A stretch of DNA of 64,000 nucleotides from Verrucomicrobiota bacterium (GTDB lineage Bacteria > Verrucomicrobiota > Kiritimatiellia > UBA8416 > JABMPJ01), in NCBI GenBank assembly GCA_018648805.1, contig JABGQM010000012.1, positions 1-64,000 of the forward strand. The letters are read 5' to 3'. Position numbers and translations under genes: made by a program. The notes under the pieces are model-generated. The model had not been told where the DNA came from. It searched no databases and saw only the letters and a list, made by a program, of their open reading frames with translations. This document shows, one piece after another, positions 1 to 9,369 of this stretch (positions are counted from its first letter, which is position 1; each line of letters begins with the position of its first letter).

Positions 1-41
1 GATAACGACTTTGTAGTGCCACAGAAAGTCCGGTCGTTGAT

Positions 42-1742
42 ATGCAACGACTTACGCGTTCGGATGAGAAACTTGGGCTAGTGGGGGGTGCCGTAGCCCT
101 TGACGAGGGGCTCACACCCGGACCGCAGGATAGCGCCATCGCCGAAGCGTTGGCGCGTCAACTCCCGCGCGTGCACCTCACGCAGGCCGCCTTGAATGAC
201 GATGTGTCTCGCCAGGCGTGGAAACACTACCTGGTCTCGCTCGACCGCAGGCATATCTTCTTTCTCGAATCGGATATAGCCGCATTCAAGCAGCGTCAAC
301 TCACACTTGATGATGCGTTGGCCCGGGGTGATGTCAGCTTTGCGTACGAGGTCTTCAACCTGTTCAGGCAGCGCGTCAATGAAGGCCACGCCTATCTGGG
401 TGCGCTGCTGGAAGGCGATCTTGATCTGGAAGCGGATGAAGCGTACCGATGGAACCGTGAGGACGTGGCCTGGCCGCGTGACCAGAACGCGTGGAACGAG
501 GTGTGGCGCCACACGGTGAAAGATCGTTATCTCCGCTACGCGGTCGGAGCGCCGGGGGGAGCGCCGGGTGACGATGGGCCTGAACCGGGAGCGACCCCTG
601 CGACCGCCGTGGCGCAACGATACGATCGTTTCCGGGAGGTGGTCAATGGCCGCGATGCGGCATCGGTGCTTGAACAATACCTTACGTCTTTCGCCAAGGC
701 CTACGACCCTCACTGTCACTACATGTCCCCCGCTAGCGCGACCCGCTTCGACGCGGAGGATGAGGGCACGGTGCGGCACGAACTCAGACAGATCCGCGAT
801 ACGGATGGTGAGACCCGCCGCGTGGGACTGATCACGCTCTCGGCTTTCTACGGCCGAACGCCGGCGCAGGTCGACAACGCCGAGGAAGGGCGCAGCTCGG
901 CGGGTGATGTTGAAGCCATTCTGCAGGGGATGGCCACCAACCATGTGCAGGGCGTGCTCCTGGATTTGCGCAACAACGGCGGCGGCTCGCTCCACGAAGC
1001 GATCCGCATGACCGGCCTCTTCATTCCATCCGGGCCGGTGGTCCAGGTGAAGTCGCGGGAGGGAATTGTGATCCTGACGGATAATGATGGTGTCAGGGCT
1101 TACGCCGGCCCGCTGGTCCTGCTTGTCAATCGACGTACCGCATCCGCTTCCGAACTACTGGCCGGAGCGCTGCAGGATTATGGATGTGCCATCGTCGTGG
1201 GCGATACCAAGACGCATGGCAAGGGCAGTGTGCAGGGCGTCCACGATGTCGGTGAGGACGGCCGGTGGGGCGCCATCAAGACGACGGATGCCCTGTACTA
1301 CCGTGTATCGGGCGGTTCGACCCAGCTCAAAGGGGTCACCCCCGACATCGTGCTGCCGTCCCGAAGCGATAGCATGCCGATCGGCGAGGACTTTCTGGAG
1401 AACCCGCTTCCCTGGTCGATGGTACGTCCGGCCCGGTTCAGACCGCTGGGCGACACCTACGAGATGGTGCCGGTTCTGACGGCGCTGTCGCTGCAGCGCA
1501 GAAGCGAGGACTCACGCTTCGCGGACTACACCAACTTCCTGGCGCGCGTGGACACACTGGACAAGGCGGAAATGCTTTCGCTCAATATTGAGCAGCGTAA
1601 AAAGATGGCAACCGTCAGAAATAAGTTATATGACCTAGGCCGAGAATTCGCTGCAGAAGCCGGCGAAGCAAGCGGGGACATCGTGCTCCAGGAGGCCCTG
1701 AACATCGTGGCCGACCTTGTGAGCTTACATCCCGGCAGGTAG
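42..1742 (+). CDS. Tail-specific protease (S41 family, Prc/Tsp-like) lacking a PDZ domain
   Basis: This is a C-terminal processing serine protease that would degrade or trim envelope proteins from their C-terminus. The N-terminal helical region (about residues 30-230) resembles the Prc/Tsp N-terminus and ends in the DPHCHYMSP motif. The S41 core follows with DLRNNGGG, the nucleophile Ser370 in ASASE, and the general-base Lys394 in HGKGSVQ. A DUF3340-like tail closes the protein. In E. coli Prc a PDZ domain of about 90 residues lies between the MSP motif and the GVLDIPGFY-like strand; here only about 30 residues separate these landmarks, so the PDZ domain is absent. No signal peptide is visible at this ATG. 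An in-frame stop at positions 3-5 and no alternative start codon mean a secretion signal could only lie upstream through a frameshift. Family assignment is firm. Confidence 0.9.
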   Translation: MQRLTRSDEKLGLVGGAVALDEGLTPGPQDSAIAEALARQLPRVHLTQAALNDDVSRQAWKHYLVSLDRRHIFFLESDIAAFKQRQLTLDDALARGDVSFAYEVFNLFRQRVNEGHAYLGALLEGDLDLEADEAYRWNREDVAWPRDQNAWNEVWRHTVKDRYLRYAVGAPGGAPGDDGPEPGATPATAVAQRYDRFREVVNGRDAASVLEQYLTSFAKAYDPHCHYMSPASATRFDAEDEGTVRHELRQIRDTDGETRRVGLITLSAFYGRTPAQVDNAEEGRSSAGDVEAILQGMATNHVQGVLLDLRNNGGGSLHEAIRMTGLFIPSGPVVQVKSREGIVILTDNDGVRAYAGPLVLLVNRRTASASELLAGALQDYGCAIVVGDTKTHGKGSVQGVHDVGEDGRWGAIKTTDALYYRVSGGSTQLKGVTPDIVLPSRSDSMPIGEDFLENPLPWSMVRPARFRPLGDTYEMVPVLTALSLQRRSEDSRFADYTNFLARVDTLDKAEMLSLNIEQRKKMATVRNKLYDLGREFAAEAGEASGDIVLQEALNIVADLVSLHPGR

Positions 1743-1749
1743 ACTGCGT

Positions 1750-1801
1750 AGGACGCAGTGACGGGACGCAGTGACGGGACGCAGTGACGGGACGCGTGAA
1801 G
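1750..1801. repeat. Tandem repeat of a 13-bp unit, about 4 copies
   Basis: Four head-to-tail units of GGGACGCAGTGAC fill the gap between the S41 protease and the next gene. The first copy differs at its first base and the last copy is degenerate. The unit length would make copy-number change alter spacing only, since the array is non-coding. Confidence 0.85.
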
Positions 1802-1817
1802 GACGGGGGCTGATCGT

Positions 1818-3026
1818 ATGGAAGCGAAGGTGGCAGAGATAACCCTGGCGGCACTGTTGGCGCTGGCAACGAATTTTCAGGACGGGTTGCGGCAGCTCGA
1901 AGCGAAGCAATACGCCAAGGCCGCTGCGCAGTTCACCACCGTGGTCGAAGCCAAGCCGGCGGTTGATGAGCTTCGTGAGCTCGCGCGAGTGTATCGTGCC
2001 AAGGCCTATCTCGGAGCCGGGCAGAAGGCCAAGGCCCTTGAAGATGCATCCCGGCTGATCCGGACGGCCGCCACGAGCTCGCATCGGGAGGTGGGTGTGG
2101 CTCTGTACACGCAGGCCGGAGGCACACTCAAGACGCTGCGGCCGAAGGAGGAACCCAAAGCGGTCATGGACAAGGTCCTGGCCGCCCTCCAGGCCGATGA
2201 CGCCAAGACCGCGCGGACGCATCTTTCAGGCGGATTGCTGCGGCTGCTCGACACCGTCGACGCGGTGTTCAAACAACAGGCCCGCGGCCGTTCCTTTATC
2301 GCGGAGATTGGGCGGGAGTTCCGGAACGTCAACGTCGACAGCCAGACGATGAATGATACCAACCAAACCGCCCGGCTTACGGTCAGCATGCAGGGCGGTA
2401 GCTTTACCTTCGCCCTGGAGCAGACCGAGGGCGCCTGGGTGTTTGCTGACCTGCTGACGTATGCGCCACAGCAGCGCCATCGTATGCATCACAATGCGGT
2501 AGAACAGCAGGACGTGAACAAGTTGCGCCAGCTCGATGCCGCTATCGAGCAGTACACCATGGCGAATCGCAAGCCCCCTGCTCAGCTTGCGGATGTGGCC
2601 GACTACGTGAAAAACTTTGCAGAAGCAAGCATCAGTGCGGAGGATGGCAAGCCGTTCGTTTTTGCTATCCCGAAACAGGGCGGCAAGCCCTGGGTCTTCA
2701 CGGCCACAGCTGTGGGGGGACAGCGCCGGGGGGTGATCAACGGCTCGGTCAGGACGGTTTCTGAAGCGGAGTTCAAGGCCCTGGCCAAGACGCATGGCAT
2801 ACGGATGCGGAAAGACTGGAAGCAGGTCGAGGTCAGCGACGTCGATGAGACGGCCGTACGCGCCTTGATCAAGCAGTTGGGTGCCGGGACCTCGCGCGAA
2901 CGCAAGGCGGCCTATGCCGAGCTGAAAGCCATGGGCGAGCAGGCCGGCAAGCTTCTGGACAAAGCCACGCATGACCCGGACCCGGAGATATCCCATCAAG
3001 CGCAAAACCTTCTGGATACGCTGTGA
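1818..3026 (+). CDS. TPR / HEAT-repeat protein with a pseudopilin-like central segment
   Basis: I cannot assign a biochemical function. The N-terminal half (about residues 15-130) reads as tetratricopeptide helices, for example LRQLEAKQYAKAAAQF and AKAYLGAGQKAKALEDA. A middle domain (about 130-220) resembles an NTF2/DUF-type fold. Residues near 230-300 (DVNKLRQLDAAIEQYTMANRK) recall the globular part of pseudopilin-like proteins. The last 60 residues look like one HEAT repeat (SRERKAAYAELKAMGEQAGKLL). A G-rich segment about 8 bases upstream of the ATG may be the ribosome binding site. The hydrophobic start is too short to be called a signal peptide with confidence. Confidence 0.75.
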   Translation: MEAKVAEITLAALLALATNFQDGLRQLEAKQYAKAAAQFTTVVEAKPAVDELRELARVYRAKAYLGAGQKAKALEDASRLIRTAATSSHREVGVALYTQAGGTLKTLRPKEEPKAVMDKVLAALQADDAKTARTHLSGGLLRLLDTVDAVFKQQARGRSFIAEIGREFRNVNVDSQTMNDTNQTARLTVSMQGGSFTFALEQTEGAWVFADLLTYAPQQRHRMHHNAVEQQDVNKLRQLDAAIEQYTMANRKPPAQLADVADYVKNFAEASISAEDGKPFVFAIPKQGGKPWVFTATAVGGQRRGVINGSVRTVSEAEFKALAKTHGIRMRKDWKQVEVSDVDETAVRALIKQLGAGTSRERKAAYAELKAMGEQAGKLLDKATHDPDPEISHQAQNLLDTL

Positions 3027-3178
3027 TGCGGCATCACCTGGTGGGGCGTTGCCGTTCCGCCTGTTTACAAACGTGTTACACACAGGCTGGTGAGTTGGCG
3101 CCACAATTGAATCATGTCGAAGAAATCGCTGCTGAGAGTCGTTCCTATTAGCAGAGACCACTGGAAGGAAGTTTGATC

Positions 3179-4237
<1,059 letters not shown>

Positions 4238-4241
4238 GGCC

Positions 4242-5150
4242 TTGGCTTACGTTGATAGTAGAGCGTTTCTTGACGCGGCCGTGCTGGCCCGCCTTTCGCG
4301 GCTTGCGCTTTCAGCGCGCGGGCCCATGAACGGCAGTGTCACGGGTATACACAAGAGCGCGACACGCGGCTCGAGTGTTGAATTTGCGGAGTACCGCAAA
4401 TATGTTCCGGGCGACGATATCAAGCATGTGGATTGGCAGGTGTACGCCCGCACCGATCGATTCTACATGAAGGAGTTCGAGGCCGACACGAACCTGCGCT
4501 GCACGATCGTGTTGGATTGCAGCGCGTCCATGTCGTTTGATGCGGGCCACGGCAGCAAGTTCGATTACGCCCGCCGCCTGGCCGCGACCCTGGCCTACCT
4601 GCTCGTCCACCAGGGCGACTCCGTGGGGCTGCTCTGTTTCGGCGACGGCACCCATCACGATATCCCGCCGCGTCACACGCCCTCTCACTTGAAGCATATC
4701 TTTGACACGCTCAGTGATGTGACGCCCGGCGGGAAGACCGAAATGGTGCAGACCATACATGACCTGGCCGAGCGCATACAGCAGCGCGCGCTGGTCATTG
4801 TTCTGTCCGACTGCTTTACAGAAATTCCCCCGCTGCTGGACTGTTTTCAGCATATGCGTTTCCGTAAACATGACCTCGCGGTTTTTCATCTGCTTGATCG
4901 CCAGGAACTGAACTTCGATTTCGACCGGCCGATCCGCTTCGTGGATATCGAAGGGTCGTTCAACATGATTACGGATCCCTCGATCATACAGTCCGGCTAC
5001 CGCAAGGAGTTGGACCGTTACCTTGAAGGACTCAAGCTCGGTTGTAGGGAATTCGGGGTCGATTACCGGCGCGTCGTGACGGACACGGACTATGAAAAGG
5101 TATTGGCGGCCTTCCTGCTCCAAAGGATGGGCGGAGGACTCAGCCGTTAA
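4242..5150 (+). CDS. DUF58 domain protein (VWA-like MoxR partner)
   Basis: The 302-residue protein has the canonical DUF58 layout. An N-terminal FLD-VLARLSRL segment is followed by SSVEFAEYRKYVPGDDIKHVDW, split here as the well-known RxYxPGDDxRxxDW box. A VWA-like fold follows, with DCSASMSF as the metal-ion-dependent adhesion-like motif. DUF58 proteins are encoded next to MoxR ATPases and are thought to be their substrates or adaptors. The start is a TTG preceded by a GACTGAGG stretch; the alignment of the N-terminus with the family supports it. Spacing on both sides is short, which indicates co-transcription. Confidence 0.93.
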   Translation: MAYVDSRAFLDAAVLARLSRLALSARGPMNGSVTGIHKSATRGSSVEFAEYRKYVPGDDIKHVDWQVYARTDRFYMKEFEADTNLRCTIVLDCSASMSFDAGHGSKFDYARRLAATLAYLLVHQGDSVGLLCFGDGTHHDIPPRHTPSHLKHIFDTLSDVTPGGKTEMVQTIHDLAERIQQRALVIVLSDCFTEIPPLLDCFQHMRFRKHDLAVFHLLDRQELNFDFDRPIRFVDIEGSFNMITDPSIIQSGYRKELDRYLEGLKLGCREFGVDYRRVVTDTDYEKVLAAFLLQRMGGGLSR

Positions 5151-5162
5151 GCCTGGATTACG

Positions 5163-6533
5163 ATGACATTTCTCAATCCAATTCTGCTGTGGGGGCTACC
5201 GGCGGCCCTGCTGCCCGTGGCGATCCACCTGCTCAACCGCTTGCGGTTCCGGTCGGTCAAGTGGGCCGCCATGATGTTTCTGATCTCCGCAACGCGCAGT
5301 TCCACCCGGCGCGCCAGGCTGCGCCATTATCTCATTCTGCTCTGTCGCGTACTGGTGATTCTGTTTCTCGTGTTGGCCCTGAGCCGGCCCACGATCGGCG
5401 GGTGGCTGGGGGGCACGATGGCGGGGGCACCCGATACGGTGATCATTCTGCTCGACCGCTCGGCCAGCATGGAGGCGACGGATCTGCGGCGCCAGTGCAG
5501 TAAGCGCGAACACGCGCTGCGCCTCTTTGCGCAGGCCGCCGCAGAGTCGGCGGCCACCAGTCGGTTCGTGTTGATTGAGAGTGTCCTGCGCACCCCGCAT
5601 GAAATCGCGACGCCCGCGGTGCTGGCCGGCCTTGCCCTGGCCTCCGCAACCGATACGGCGGCTGACATCCCCGCCATGTTCCAGGCGGCGCTGGACTACC
5701 TGATCCGAAACAAGACCGGCCGCACCGAGCTATGGGTGGCCTCGGATCTACAGGCCAGCAACTGGTTGCCGCAGCGACGCGACTGGCTGCAGCTGGGGGC
5801 GCAGTTGGCCGCGCTGCCGCAGGATGTACGGGTACGGCTCCTGGCGCTCAGTGACGGCTATCAACATAATGTAGCGGTGGGCCTGCAGCATGCTCAGCGC
5901 CGCGTGGGCGCCACGCCGCAGACGCTTGGACTGGCCCTCGACATCAGCAGTGCGGTGCCCCGCCCGGATGTCTTTCCGATGATCATCACCCTGGACGGCA
6001 CGCGGTCGCAGGTGGACCTCACCCTCAATACGCCGACCCTTCATTACCAACGCAACCTGGAGCTTTTGGCCGGGAAGCCTGCAGGCGGCTGGGGCAAAGT
6101 CGAACTTCCGGCCGACGATAACCTGCGTGATAACAGCTGCTACTTTGTCTACGGAGATGACGTTCCCCTCGCGGCCGTTGTGGTGTCGGATACGCCCGCT
6201 GTGGCCCGCTACCTGCGTCTGGCCGCCTCGCCCGTCAGCGGGCGTTTTGGCCGCGCCTGTGAGGTGCTCGCCCCGCGTGAGGCCGCCACCATGGCGTGGC
6301 AGGAGCTCGCCCTGCTGATCTGGCAGGCCCCACCCCCCTGCCGCCGAGACGGCGCAGGCGATCCAGACGTTCGTCACCGACGGTGGCACGGTCCTCTATC
6401 TTCCTCCCGGGAAAAGCGTCCCTGCCGAGGACGCCGCGCGGTCAGAGGCCGGGCCGCTCGCCCCCCAGTGGGGCGCCATCGACACGGCCAGCACCGCCAA
6501 GCCGTTTCGCGTACCGGTATGGGAAGCACATGA
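5163..6533 (+). CDS. BatA-like membrane VWA protein, N-terminal part (frameshifted)
   Basis: The protein starts with the BatA/TIGR02226 module: FLNPILLWGLPAALLPVAIHLL is an N-terminal membrane segment, followed by a FRSVKWAAMMFL block and a second membrane helix near residues 55-80. A VWA domain begins at IILLDRSASME (about residue 95). The authentic reading frame is lost in a run of six C residues at about 6335-6340. Removing one C restores a continuous frame into the next fragment, ending at 7179. Residues encoded after about 6340 in this frame are therefore probably not part of the native protein. Whether this is an assembly or sequencing error or a real inactivating mutation cannot be told from the sequence. 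Confidence 0.85.
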   Translation: MTFLNPILLWGLPAALLPVAIHLLNRLRFRSVKWAAMMFLISATRSSTRRARLRHYLILLCRVLVILFLVLALSRPTIGGWLGGTMAGAPDTVIILLDRSASMEATDLRRQCSKREHALRLFAQAAAESAATSRFVLIESVLRTPHEIATPAVLAGLALASATDTAADIPAMFQAALDYLIRNKTGRTELWVASDLQASNWLPQRRDWLQLGAQLAALPQDVRVRLLALSDGYQHNVAVGLQHAQRRVGATPQTLGLALDISSAVPRPDVFPMIITLDGTRSQVDLTLNTPTLHYQRNLELLAGKPAGGWGKVELPADDNLRDNSCYFVYGDDVPLAAVVVSDTPAVARYLRLAASPVSGRFGRACEVLAPREAATMAWQELALLIWQAPPPCRRDGAGDPDVRHRRWHGPLSSSREKRPCRGRRAVRGRAARPPVGRHRHGQHRQAVSRTGMGST

Positions 6534-6561
6534 CGGACCGCTGGCCGATACGGCGGGCGGT

Positions 6562-7179
6562 ATGTCCCTGCCGCTGGACCGCCTGGCGTTTCGTCAGCGC
6601 CAGGATATGACCCCCGCATCCGATGCCGTCTGGATCGCGCTGGCGAGCTTCGCGGACGGCAAGCCCTTCCTGCTACGCCATACGTCAGGCGCCGGGCGCG
6701 CCTTCATCTGCACGGCGCTGCCGGGCAAGGCGTGGTCTGACCTGGGCGAGGGCAGCGTCCTGGTCCCGATGCTGCAACGCATGTTGCGCTCAGGCGGACA
6801 GCGCCTGGTCCAGGCCGAGACGGCGCGCTGCGGCGAGTGGCAGCCACGCGATCCGCAAGCCGTGTGGACCGCCGTCGATTCCGATGAACACAAACATGCC
6901 GCGTGGCAGGCCGGCGTCTACCAGTGCGGGACACGCCGGATCGCCCTCAACCGGCCCGCCTCTGAGAGCAGGCCCGAGGTGACCGCCAGCGAAGATGTCG
7001 CGGCGTTGCTGGGCGACGTGCGTGTGCAAGTCCTGGACGACCTGGCGCATCGCAGCGCCGACAAACTGCAGAGCGAAGTGTGGCCGATCCTGCTCTCGCT
7101 CTGCCTGGCATGCCTCCTCGTGGAATCGGGCTTGCTGCTGTCGAATCGACGGCCACGAAGCAAGGAGGCGACCTCATGA
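6562..7179 (+). CDS. BatA-like protein, C-terminal part (after frameshift)
   Basis: This is the continuation of the gene that starts at 5163, in the +1-shifted frame. Coding in this frame extends back to about 6340, where it reads QAIQTFVTDGGTVLYLPPGK, a glutamine-amidotransferase-like segment common in these proteins. A C-terminal membrane helix (ILLSLCLACLLVESGLLLSN) ends the protein. The stop codon overlaps the start of the next gene in an ATGA arrangement, so the pair is translationally coupled. The ATG at 6562 is simply the first one in this frame and not necessarily a true start. Confidence 0.75.
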   Translation: MSLPLDRLAFRQRQDMTPASDAVWIALASFADGKPFLLRHTSGAGRAFICTALPGKAWSDLGEGSVLVPMLQRMLRSGGQRLVQAETARCGEWQPRDPQAVWTAVDSDEHKHAAWQAGVYQCGTRRIALNRPASESRPEVTASEDVAALLGDVRVQVLDDLAHRSADKLQSEVWPILLSLCLACLLVESGLLLSNRRPRSKEATS

Positions 7180-9362
7180 CCACGTCCTCCTGGAGTTTCG
7201 GTGTGTCGTGGCTGACCCTTCTGGCCGGCACTCTCTTTGTAGGCCTCGCCCTCTGGCTGTTTGTCCTCAACGCCCGGCGCAACCGGGGCGCACGCGGCCT
7301 GCTGGCCATCGAGGGACTCAAGCTGCTCATCGTCGGCCTGCTCGTCTTCACCCTTTTCCGCCCTGAAGTCGTACGGCGTTCGCACCAGGTACGCAAGCCG
7401 CTTGTGGCAGTGCTGTGTGATGCCTCGGGCAGCATGGCCACCCAGGATGTTGTGGCCGATGGCGGCGATGTGCAGAGCCGGGCGGCGTGGCTCAGCAACC
7501 GGGTCGAGAGCGTGTTCTGGAAGCCGCTTGAGGCGACGTACAAGGTCGTGGTTAACGAGGTTGCGCTGCCGGGCACGGCTGACGATCCCGGCACCGACCT
7601 CAATCTGGCGCTTGAAGGGGTTATCGAGTCGCACAACGATCTAAGGGCCGTGCTCTTGCTTTCAGATGGCGATTGGAACCAGGGCAAGCCGCCGGTGTCT
7701 GCCGCCACGACACTTCGTGTGCGTGATATCCCCCTGTTTGCCGTCACGGTGGGCAGTGACCGGTTTCTGCCCGACCTGGAGCTGCAGTCGGTGGCGGCGC
7801 CGGCCTACGGCTTGATGGATGAGCACATCTCGCTGCCGTTCACGATTCAGAGTCGGCTGTCGCGTGACGTCAAAACGACCGTGACACTGCGCGGACCGAA
7901 TGGCATCGAGGCCACGACCTCCGTTCTAGTGCCCGCGATGGCACAGCTGCAGGAGAGCATTCTGTTCACCCCGCGTGTGCCCGGAGATTTCAACTTCACC
8001 CTCAGCCTGCCGGTTGAACGAGATGAAGTATTCAAGGACAACAACGCCCGGTCGTTCCGCATGGCGTTGCGACGTGAGGTGCTGAAGGTGCTCGTGGTGG
8101 ACTCAACGCCGCGCTGGGAATATCGCTTCCTGCACAACGCCCTGGCACGCGATCCCGGAGTCAGCGTGCACTGCCTGTTACTGCACCCCGACATGGCGGC
8201 CGGTGAGGGCAAGAACTACCTGCCCGCCTTCCCGGCCAGCCGGGAGGCTCTGTCTGAGTATGATGTCGTATTCCTGGGTGACGTGGGAACCGGGCCGGAC
8301 GAGCTCTCAGAGCAGCACCTCGAGATGTTAAAGGGGCTGGTTGAACAGCAGGGCAGCGGCTTGGTGTTTCTGCCGGGCATCGCGGGACGGCAGGCCTCCC
8401 TGGCCGGGACGCCACTGGATGCGTTGATGCCGGTGGATATGGATGAGCGCACCTCCAGCGGCTTTGGTTTCAACATGGAGTCACGGCTCAACCTCACGGC
8501 GCGCGGTCGCGGGCACCTCCTCACGATGCTGGCCCCCGATCCGGTCCGTAATCACGCCGTATGGCGACGCTTGCCGGGATTCTACTGGCATGCGCCGGTG
8601 GTCAGGGCGCGGTCCGGCAGCCAGGTGCTGGCCGTGCATGCCACGGCGCGCAACGCGCACGGTCGGCTGCCGCTGCTGGTCACCGCAGACCGTGGCAGCG
8701 GCAAGGTACTGTTTATGGGCACCGACAGCGCGTGGCGCTGGCGGCGCGGTGTGGAGGATCTGTATCACTATCGCTTCTGGGGGCAGGTCGTGCGCTGGAT
8801 GGCGCATCAGCGGCACATGGCGCATGAGGAGGGCATCCGCTTCTTCTTCAGTCCCGAGGCGCCCCGGCGCGGAGACCGCGTGTTCCTGCATACAACGGTT
8901 TTTGACCGGTCCGGATTTCCGCTGCAGGAGGGTCGTGTCCAGGCTCTGATCCGCTCGCAAGGCGGCCACAAGGAGACGCTGGAATTGAATCCGGCCGCGG
9001 GCGGTTGGGGTGTTTTCACCGGGTCGTTCGTGCCGCGTGAGGGGGGCACCCATGATGTCGCGATCACGTGCGAAGCGGCGGCGCGGCGGGTCACGGCGCA
9101 GATTGCGGTGAGCAGCCCGCAGCGCGAGCGGGTGGGTCGCCCGGCCCGCAGCAGTGTGCTGAGCGAGTTGGCGGCGGTCACGCGCGGACGAGCGGGAGGC
9201 ATCGACGAGCTGGCATCGATCGTCGAGAACCTATCGCTTCTGCCCGAGGCCAAGGAACGCGAGGAACGCCTGCGCCTGTGGTGCCACCCCCTCTGGGCCG
9301 GATGCATTGTGGCGTTACTGGCCCTCTACTGGGTCAGCCGTAAGCTGATGGGATTGATATAG
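7176..9362 (+). CDS. Large membrane VWA / glutamine-amidotransferase-like protein
   Basis: This 728-residue membrane protein has two N-terminal helices (near residues 8-30 and 42-62). A VWA domain carries CDASGSMAT (about residue 82), and DGDWNQG lies further along. A class-I glutamine-amidotransferase-like region starts near VLVVDSTPRWEYRFL, and a C-terminal membrane helix lies near residues 700-720. The start at 7176 has an AAGGAGG ribosome binding site 7 bases upstream and overlaps the preceding stop codon. Together with the MoxR, DUF58 and BatA-like genes it forms the complete set seen in many planctomycete and verrucomicrobial genomes, presumably a membrane complex whose task is unknown. 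Confidence 0.88.
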   Translation: MTTSSWSFGVSWLTLLAGTLFVGLALWLFVLNARRNRGARGLLAIEGLKLLIVGLLVFTLFRPEVVRRSHQVRKPLVAVLCDASGSMATQDVVADGGDVQSRAAWLSNRVESVFWKPLEATYKVVVNEVALPGTADDPGTDLNLALEGVIESHNDLRAVLLLSDGDWNQGKPPVSAATTLRVRDIPLFAVTVGSDRFLPDLELQSVAAPAYGLMDEHISLPFTIQSRLSRDVKTTVTLRGPNGIEATTSVLVPAMAQLQESILFTPRVPGDFNFTLSLPVERDEVFKDNNARSFRMALRREVLKVLVVDSTPRWEYRFLHNALARDPGVSVHCLLLHPDMAAGEGKNYLPAFPASREALSEYDVVFLGDVGTGPDELSEQHLEMLKGLVEQQGSGLVFLPGIAGRQASLAGTPLDALMPVDMDERTSSGFGFNMESRLNLTARGRGHLLTMLAPDPVRNHAVWRRLPGFYWHAPVVRARSGSQVLAVHATARNAHGRLPLLVTADRGSGKVLFMGTDSAWRWRRGVEDLYHYRFWGQVVRWMAHQRHMAHEEGIRFFFSPEAPRRGDRVFLHTTVFDRSGFPLQEGRVQALIRSQGGHKETLELNPAAGGWGVFTGSFVPREGGTHDVAITCEAAARRVTAQIAVSSPQRERVGRPARSSVLSELAAVTRGRAGGIDELASIVENLSLLPEAKEREERLRLWCHPLWAGCIVALLALYWVSRKLMGLI

Positions 9363-9369
9363 ACGCACT

